A DNA stretch of 64,000 bases from Paenirhizobium naphthalenivorans (GTDB taxonomy: Bacteria > Pseudomonadota > Alphaproteobacteria > Rhizobiales > Rhizobiaceae), in the NCBI RefSeq assembly GCF_007992095.1, contig NZ_BJZP01000001.1, forward strand, positions 186,001-250,000. Direction: 5' to 3'. Position 1 is the first letter of the stretch; every line of letters starts with the position of its first letter. Shown here one piece after another: positions 59,498-64,000 of the stretch. The notes beneath the pieces were generated by a model. The model saw only the letters and a program-made list of their open reading frames with translations, had not been told where the DNA came from and ran no database searches. The position numbers and the translations under genes were made by a program.

Positions 59498-60703
59498 CTA
59501 TTCGTGCCGCAGGGCCTCGATCGGATTGAGTTGGGCGGCGCGACGGGCGGGGAAATAGCCGAAGACCATGCCGATTGCCGCCGAGAAGGCGAAGGCGAGC
59601 ACGATGACGGATGGACTGCTGACGAAAGGCACGTTCATATAGGAAACGGCGCCGTAGGCGAGGCCGAGGCCGAGCAGAATGCCGATGATCCCGCCGACCA
59701 ACGATAGAGTGACCGCCTCGACGAGAAACTGCATCAGTACCTGTTTTTCCAGGGCGCCGATCGCCAGACGGATACCGATCTCACGCGTACGCTCGGTCAC
59801 AGAAACCAGCATGATATTCATGATGCCGATGCCCCCGACCAAGAGACTGACGGCAGCGACCGCCCCTAAGAGGCCGGTCATCAGGGTTGTGGTGCCGGTC
59901 AGCGTTGACGCCATCTGGGTCATATCGTTGACGGTGAAATCGTCATCTCTTCCGGCGATGATCTTGCGCCGCTCTCGTAGCAATAGCTCGACATTGGCTT
60001 GGATCTTCGTGGTCGAGACGCCGTCCTCGGCCGAGAGGACCATGCTCGACACTTCAGTTGAGCCGCCGATTCGCCGCTGGAAAACCTTGAGCGGCATGAC
60101 GACGATGTCGTCCTGATCGGTGCCCATGCCGCTCTGCCCCTTTTTCTGCAGCGTGCCTATGACCTTACAGGATACGCCGCCGACGCGGAGATTCTGTTCA
60201 AGCGCCGGCGTGGAGCCGAACAGTTCCTTGCGCACCGTTTCGCCGATGACGCAGACGGCCTGGCCGCCGCGCTCTTCGGACGCAAGGAAGGTGCGGCCGT
60301 TGGCAATCATCCAGTCTTGCGCGATGAAATAGCCGCTTGTCGTGCCGGTCACTGTCGTTTGATGGTTCTCTCCACCGTAGATGGCGACTTGGCTTGACTG
60401 GTTAACGCCAGCCACGGCGCGCAGTCCGGCAATCTGCTCGCTAATCGCCTTGACGTCGCGCTCGGTGAACTTCTTGGCTGTGGTGCTGGCACGGCCGGGG
60501 CCGAACTGGCCGGGGCGGACGAACAGCAGATTGGTGCCGAGCTTGGAGATTTCCGCTGTCACCTGTGCCGTTGTGCCATTGCCGATCGTCACCATGGCGA
60601 TGACGGCGGCGACGCCGATAACGACGCCGAGGACGGTGAGAAAGGAGCGCAGGAAGTTGCGGCTGATGGCCCGCAGTGCAAGTTTGACCGTTTCAAAGAA
60701 CAT
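59498..60703 (-). CDS. MacB-like ABC transporter permease
   Basis: A 401-residue inner-membrane protein of the MacB/FtsX family: an N-terminal helix (about 20-43, LRSFLTVLGVVIGVAAVIAMVTIGNGTTAQV), a large periplasmic core (about 45-270), then three C-terminal helices (LLGAVAAVSLLVGGIGIMNIMLVSVTERTREIGIRLAIGA and two more). Unlike E. coli MacB, the ATPase is a separate gene. Such transporters use a mechanical, periplasm-driven mechanism to push substrates out with an adaptor and an outer-membrane channel. It overlaps the ATPase gene by 11 bases. Confidence 0.92.
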   Translation of the reverse strand: MFFETVKLALRAISRNFLRSFLTVLGVVIGVAAVIAMVTIGNGTTAQVTAEISKLGTNLLFVRPGQFGPGRASTTAKKFTERDVKAISEQIAGLRAVAGVNQSSQVAIYGGENHQTTVTGTTSGYFIAQDWMIANGRTFLASEERGGQAVCVIGETVRKELFGSTPALEQNLRVGGVSCKVIGTLQKKGQSGMGTDQDDIVVMPLKVFQRRIGGSTEVSSMVLSAEDGVSTTKIQANVELLLRERRKIIAGRDDDFTVNDMTQMASTLTGTTTLMTGLLGAVAAVSLLVGGIGIMNIMLVSVTERTREIGIRLAIGALEKQVLMQFLVEAVTLSLVGGIIGILLGLGLAYGAVSYMNVPFVSSPSVIVLAFAFSAAIGMVFGYFPARRAAQLNPIEALRHE

Positions 60704-61409
60704 GAGCCTCGGCCTTTCCGTTCAGGCTGTCGGACTGCAGGTGGCCATCGACAAAACGCAGGTTGCGATTGGCGTAGGCCGCGATGTCGTCCTCGTGGGT
60801 GACCATGATCACGGTAATTCCGTGCTCCTGGTTCAGGCCGGTGATCAGTTCCATGATCTCCTTGCTGGTCTTGGTGTCCAGATTTCCGGTTGGCTCGTCG
60901 GCGAGCAGTACTTTCGGGTTGGTGACGATGGCGCGGGCGATCGCCACGCGCTGCTGCTGACCGCCCGACAGTTCCTGAGATGTATGGTGTTCACGGCCTT
61001 CGAGGCCAACCTGGGCGAGAGCTCTATTCGCGAGGCGGCGGCGCTCGCCGCCCTCCATGCCACGATAAACCAGCGGCAGTTCGACATTTTCGACCGCCGA
61101 GGTTCGGGCCAGCAGGTTGAATCCCTGGAAAACGAAACCGAGCATGTGTCGTCGCAGCATCGTGTGCTGGCTGCGATCGAGCTGCGATGTCCGGATGCCC
61201 TGGAACAGATAATCGCCGGAACTCGGCACGTCGAGGCAGCCGAGGATGTTCATCGCCGTCGACTTACCCGAGCCGGATGGCCCCATGATGGCGACGAATT
61301 CATTCTTTTCGATCACGAGGTCAATGCGATCCAGCGCACGGATCGTCGCCTCGCCGCGACCGTAGATCTTGGAGACCTGTTTGAATTCTATGAGCGGAGG
61401 GCTGGCCAT
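60693..61409 (-). CDS. MacB/LolD-type ABC transporter ATPase
   Basis: A 238-residue ATPase subunit. Walker A GPSGSGKST, Q-loop in FQGFNLLAR, signature LSGGQQQRVAIARAI, Walker B VLLADEPTGNLD and switch His in MVTHEDD. It drives the permease encoded next and overlaps it by 11 bases; it begins nine bases after the adaptor gene. The substrate of the system is unknown: peptides, lipids or drugs are possible. Confidence 0.96.
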   Translation of the reverse strand: MASPPLIEFKQVSKIYGRGEATIRALDRIDLVIEKNEFVAIMGPSGSGKSTAMNILGCLDVPSSGDYLFQGIRTSQLDRSQHTMLRRHMLGFVFQGFNLLARTSAVENVELPLVYRGMEGGERRRLANRALAQVGLEGREHHTSQELSGGQQQRVAIARAIVTNPKVLLADEPTGNLDTKTSKEIMELITGLNQEHGITVIMVTHEDDIAAYANRNLRFVDGHLQSDSLNGKAEAHVL

Positions 61410-61418
61410 ATCGCCTCC

Positions 61419-62735
61419 TCAGCCGTTCTTTTCTGTGGCGTCGGTAATCAGCAGATCGCCGACGGCGATGTCGCCCTTGGTCACAACGGTGCTCTGTCCG
61501 TCGCTGGCGCCGATCTCGATGTTGACGGCTGTCGGCACGTCATTCTTCATCAGCCAGACAGTGCGCTCATTACCTTCCGGCTCCGGTGCACTGACCGAAC
61601 CCATGCGGGGCGGGCGAAACAGGCTGAACATGCCGCTGCCGCCCGAACTCTTCGCCGTCAGGCTTTCCGGCGGCGTATAGCGCAGGGCGGCATTGGGAAT
61701 GAGCAACGCGCCGGTGATGGACTGCACGACAATGTCGGCGGTCGCCGTCATGCCGGGACGAAGCAGCATCTGGTTGTTCTCGACCTTGAGTATGCCCATG
61801 TAGGTCACGACGTCGTTGACGGTCTCTGACGCATAACGCACCGAGGTGATCTCGGCCGGGAAACGCTTGTCGGCGAAGGCGTCCACCGTGAAAGTTGCCG
61901 CTTGCCCGACCTCAACCTGGCCGACATCAGCCTCGTCGATATCGACTTGCAACTCCATCTGTTTGAGATCGCCGGCGATGGTGAAGAGCGTCGGGGCCTC
62001 AAGCGAGGCCGCGACCGTCGCGCCCGGATCGACGTCGCGCGATAGCACAATGCCGTCAATCGGGGAAATGATCGTCGCCTTGGAAAGACTGAGCCGGGCT
62101 TGCTCGAGATCTGCTTCGGCGGAGAGCACATTGGCTTGCGCGCTCTCCTTGGTGGCCACGGCTGCCTCATAGGTATAGCCGGCAGCTTCCATCTCCTGCT
62201 GGCTGGAAACGCGGCTGCTCACCAAGGACTTCAGGCGGTCGTAGCTGACCTTCGCCGAGTTCATGTCCGCATCCGCCTTGGCGACGCTCGCCTTGGCGGA
62301 CATAAGGCTTGCTTCAGCACTCTTGACGTTGGCTTCGAGTTTGGCGGTGTCGAGTCGGGCAACCACTTCGCCGAGCTTGACCGGACTGTTGTAGTCAACC
62401 AGCACGTCTCGAACTGTACCGGATTGCTCGCTCGACACATCCACTTTCACGGTCGGCTCGACCGAACCGGTCGCCGTGACAAGCACGGTCAGATCGCCCT
62501 GTTTGGCGGCTGTGGTCGTGTAGCTGTATGTTGTGGCCCGCATGCTATAGGACCAGTATGCATAACCGCCGCCGAGCAGCAGTCCAGCGGCCAGCGCCCG
62601 CCACAACCAGCGCGACCGGCCGGCGCTTTTGTGCGTGTCGCCGAGCAAGGCCTTGAGTTCAGCAGTCTCGTCTTTACCGGCTGTTGGCGGATTGATCGGG
62701 GAGTTGCTCGTCATCGTGCGTCCATTCTCGGTCAT
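61419..62735 (-). CDS. MacA-like periplasmic adaptor (HlyD/RND family)
   Basis: A 438-residue membrane-fusion protein. N-terminal cytoplasmic tail of about 40 residues, one membrane anchor (about 43-62, WLWRALAAGLLLGGGYAYWSY), a lipoyl-like half (GDLTVLVTATGSVEPT), an alpha-helical hairpin (about 140-225), the second lipoyl half (ATIISPIDGIVLSRDVDPGATV), then beta-barrel and membrane-proximal domains. It should link the MacB-like pump to an outer-membrane channel not encoded here. It leads the three-gene operon; two palindromes lie upstream. ATG 62714 is an alternative start. Confidence 0.92.
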   Translation of the reverse strand: MTENGRTMTSNSPINPPTAGKDETAELKALLGDTHKSAGRSRWLWRALAAGLLLGGGYAYWSYSMRATTYSYTTTAAKQGDLTVLVTATGSVEPTVKVDVSSEQSGTVRDVLVDYNSPVKLGEVVARLDTAKLEANVKSAEASLMSAKASVAKADADMNSAKVSYDRLKSLVSSRVSSQQEMEAAGYTYEAAVATKESAQANVLSAEADLEQARLSLSKATIISPIDGIVLSRDVDPGATVAASLEAPTLFTIAGDLKQMELQVDIDEADVGQVEVGQAATFTVDAFADKRFPAEITSVRYASETVNDVVTYMGILKVENNQMLLRPGMTATADIVVQSITGALLIPNAALRYTPPESLTAKSSGGSGMFSLFRPPRMGSVSAPEPEGNERTVWLMKNDVPTAVNIEIGASDGQSTVVTKGDIAVGDLLITDATEKNG

Positions 62736-62774
62736 CGGGTTCAGTCTTTATGGCGAAAAAACACAACACTCATA

Positions 62775-62788
62775 TTGACTTGTATCAA
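62775..62788. promoter_or_regulatory. Palindrome upstream of the MacA-like gene, FNR-like or dimer operator
   Basis: TTGACTTGTATCAA matches the relaxed FNR/FixK pattern TTGA-N6-TCAA. It overlaps a second repeat ACTTG-TAT-CAAGT (62778-62790). The centre is 46 bp before the adaptor start. Either reading is possible. Confidence 0.35.
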
Positions 62789-62843
62789 GTTCAGACGAAT
62801 TGCTTTACCGCGAGAAACCCACGCCGCCTCCAGGTTTCGTCAG

Positions 62844-62862
62844 CCTATGTGTTTCACATAGG
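62844..62862. promoter_or_regulatory. 19-bp palindrome between the MacA-like and ceramidase-like genes
   Basis: CCTATGTG-TTT-CACATAGG, perfect 8-bp arms with a 3-bp centre, about 110 bp upstream of the adaptor gene and 17 bp after the ceramidase-like stop. No T-tract adjoins it, so an operator is more likely than a terminator. Confidence 0.5.
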
Positions 62863-62879
62863 TACGCGCATGAGCGAAG

Positions 62880-63629
62880 TTAAATCTTGGTAATGCGACG
62901 CATAAGGCGGGGGAAGCGCTGTCGAGCACCGGACGGCCCAAGGGTGGTGCTGTTCCTGCGGGTCTGCGGAAAGCGCATAAGGGCGACCAAGAGCACGCCG
63001 AAAGCCAGACAGTTCGTGACGTGCCAGAGGAAATGCGTGCCTGTCGGCATCAGGTCGCATAATGGCAGGTCGAGGCTGCGGAACAGGAATGACAGGGCGA
63101 ACAGGCCAACCGCGATGCCCATCAGACGGAGCGAGGGGTGCCGCTCCTTCCACACCAGACGCCCGGTGGCGAAGACGACGAACAGCGCCGGCAGATATTG
63201 GGTCGAGCCGCTGACGGTATCGCCGAGCATATGCGTCTCCCGCATCGACAGGGCGATCCCCGCCCCGAAGACAAGAAATCCGGTTGCGATGGAGACGGGC
63301 ACGCTGATCGTGGGGCGTAGCGAATCCTTGATCACTGCGGCGCCATACAATGCCACGAAGCTCCAGATCGGCAGGACATCGGTGAGTTCGGCCCAGCGTG
63401 TGGCGAAGGTATGCCAGAGGAAGGAGCCGGTGCCGATCGCTACAGCAAGCGCCATGAAGGCCATGATTCCGGGGGTTACATTGCGCGTTCGCACGATATG
63501 AACCATACCGATAATGCTGACGACGACAACAAGCAGACTGGAGGTTGCATTCAATGGCTCCCCCCAAAATCCCGGTGCTGCGCGCTCGCAATAAGTACCC
63601 GTGATCGGTGTATTCCAGTCGATTGTCAT
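62880..63629 (-). CDS. Ceramidase-family (CREST) membrane protein
   Basis: A 249-residue protein with about seven hydrophobic helices and the alkaline ceramidase pattern: YCERAAPGFWGEPLNATSSL at the N-terminus, GTGSFLWHTFATRWAELTDVLPIWSF with Ser, His and Asp, and HFLWHVTNCLAFGVL with two late His. In the CREST superfamily these Ser, Asp and three His residues form a zinc amidase site in the membrane. The natural substrate here is unknown: sphingolipids, ornithine lipids or other N-acyl lipids. It is upstream of the export operon on the same strand, 144 bp away. Confidence 0.82.
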   Translation of the reverse strand: MTIDWNTPITGTYCERAAPGFWGEPLNATSSLLVVVVSIIGMVHIVRTRNVTPGIMAFMALAVAIGTGSFLWHTFATRWAELTDVLPIWSFVALYGAAVIKDSLRPTISVPVSIATGFLVFGAGIALSMRETHMLGDTVSGSTQYLPALFVVFATGRLVWKERHPSLRLMGIAVGLFALSFLFRSLDLPLCDLMPTGTHFLWHVTNCLAFGVLLVALMRFPQTRRNSTTLGPSGARQRFPRLMRRITKI

Positions 63630-63846
63630 TCCCGATCCCGTCGAACTCCGGCGCGAGCGATATGCGCAGAATCACGCACCAACCTACGGCCAAATGCTGA
63701 TAGGCCAAGCAGTCTTTTCCTTTGCGCATTAGGAACGTCGTACTTATGATGTCAAGGGCGTGGGTTGATAGTCATGCGGACGAACTGCCGAATGAAAACG
63801 GGAGAGTTGCCCGCACTCAACTTGCAGAATACTTTTCGGGGTACGC

Positions 63847-64000
63847 ATGTGCATTTGGTTGAAATCCTATCATCTTTCTCGCTGCGCCTTCCGTAACGGT
63901 CGGTTACTTGTCCGCGCCATTGCCGTTTGCATTTTGCTTCTTGCGACCTCCACTTCGCCGTCTATCGCCGCCAATATTGACGGCGCCATTGCATCGGTCG
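63847..64000 (+). CDS. 5' end of a secreted protein gene leaving the window (partial)
   Basis: ATG 63847 opens a frame of 51 codons to the window edge. It starts MCIWLKSYHLSRCAFRNGR, then a hydrophobic segment (about 21-37, LVRAIAVCILLLATSTS) and a likely cleavage site SIA-AN, so it reads as a signal peptide with an unusually long basic lead. No known domain is reached. The lead-in GGGGTACGC is a fair ribosome binding site. It is divergent from the ceramidase-like gene, 217 bp away. Confidence 0.5.
   Translation, partial: MCIWLKSYHLSRCAFRNGRLLVRAIAVCILLLATSTSPSIAANIDGAIASV

Overview
The window looks like a chromosomal core region of an alphaproteobacterium of the order Hyphomicrobiales (Rhizobiales), probably close to Rhizobiaceae. 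The reasons are the gene order and gene fusions: divergent ispDF and dusB, then ntrBC-ntrYX-trkA-dat-hfq-hflX-mazG; a fused IspD-IspF; a PdhB with its own N-terminal lipoyl domain; a LexA box of the GTTC-N7-GTTC type; DUF992 and DUF2849 proteins; and high GC with dense, overlapping operons. I place it by recalled synteny, not by a search. I saw no rRNA, tRNA, CRISPR array, insertion sequence or prophage.

Layout. 0-6.5 kb: a secreted alpha/beta hydrolase, tpiA, secG, pyrG, a PAS-GGDEF protein and a DUF992 protein, all on the plus strand. 6.5-15 kb (minus strand): an orphan TadE/TadG-like surface protein, a DASS transporter, and the tightly packed run ppiD-trpD-trpC-moaC-moeA. 15-22.9 kb: a type II P-type cation ATPase (+), citrate synthase (-), ComEC (+) and LexA (-). 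23-33.7 kb: DUF1003, VOC protein, kdsA, eno, ftsB, then pdhA-pdhB-pdhC, an SGNH hydrolase, a YdcH-like protein and lpdA. 33.7-36.7 kb: small membrane and secreted proteins, lipA, a P-loop kinase-like protein and a RatA/Coq10-like protein. 36.7-39.7 kb (minus): ispDF-cinA-GH8 glycosidase. 39.9-51.3 kb: dusB-ntrB-ntrC-ntrY-ntrX-trkA-dat-hfq-hflX. 51.3-53.4 kb (minus): a deaminase, mazG and a GNAT acetyltransferase. 53.6-58.6 kb: a sulfite-assimilation run cysG-DUF2849-cysI-DUF934 followed by fpr. 58.7-63.6 kb (minus): a GntR regulator, a MacAB-like export system and a ceramidase-like membrane protein. Both ends appear to hold truncated genes.

How they work together. The centre is carbon flow from triose phosphate (tpiA, eno) through pyruvate dehydrogenase (pdhABC, lpdA, with lipA supplying lipoate) into citrate synthase, linked to nitrogen signalling (NtrBC, NtrYX), CTP, KDO and isoprenoid synthesis, molybdopterin and tryptophan synthesis, and assimilatory sulfite reduction (siroheme from CysG for CysI, with Fpr a likely electron supplier).

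I did not find a clear new defence or mobile system. The points most worth following are regulatory: a perfect FNR/FixK-type box inside the pdh-lpd region and two weaker relatives, a series of unexplained palindromes in intergenic regions (ispDF/dusB, gltA/comEC, upstream of the MacAB-like operon, upstream of ftsB, at the ftsB stop, at the gntR promoter), and conserved genes of unknown function packed with sulfite reductase.
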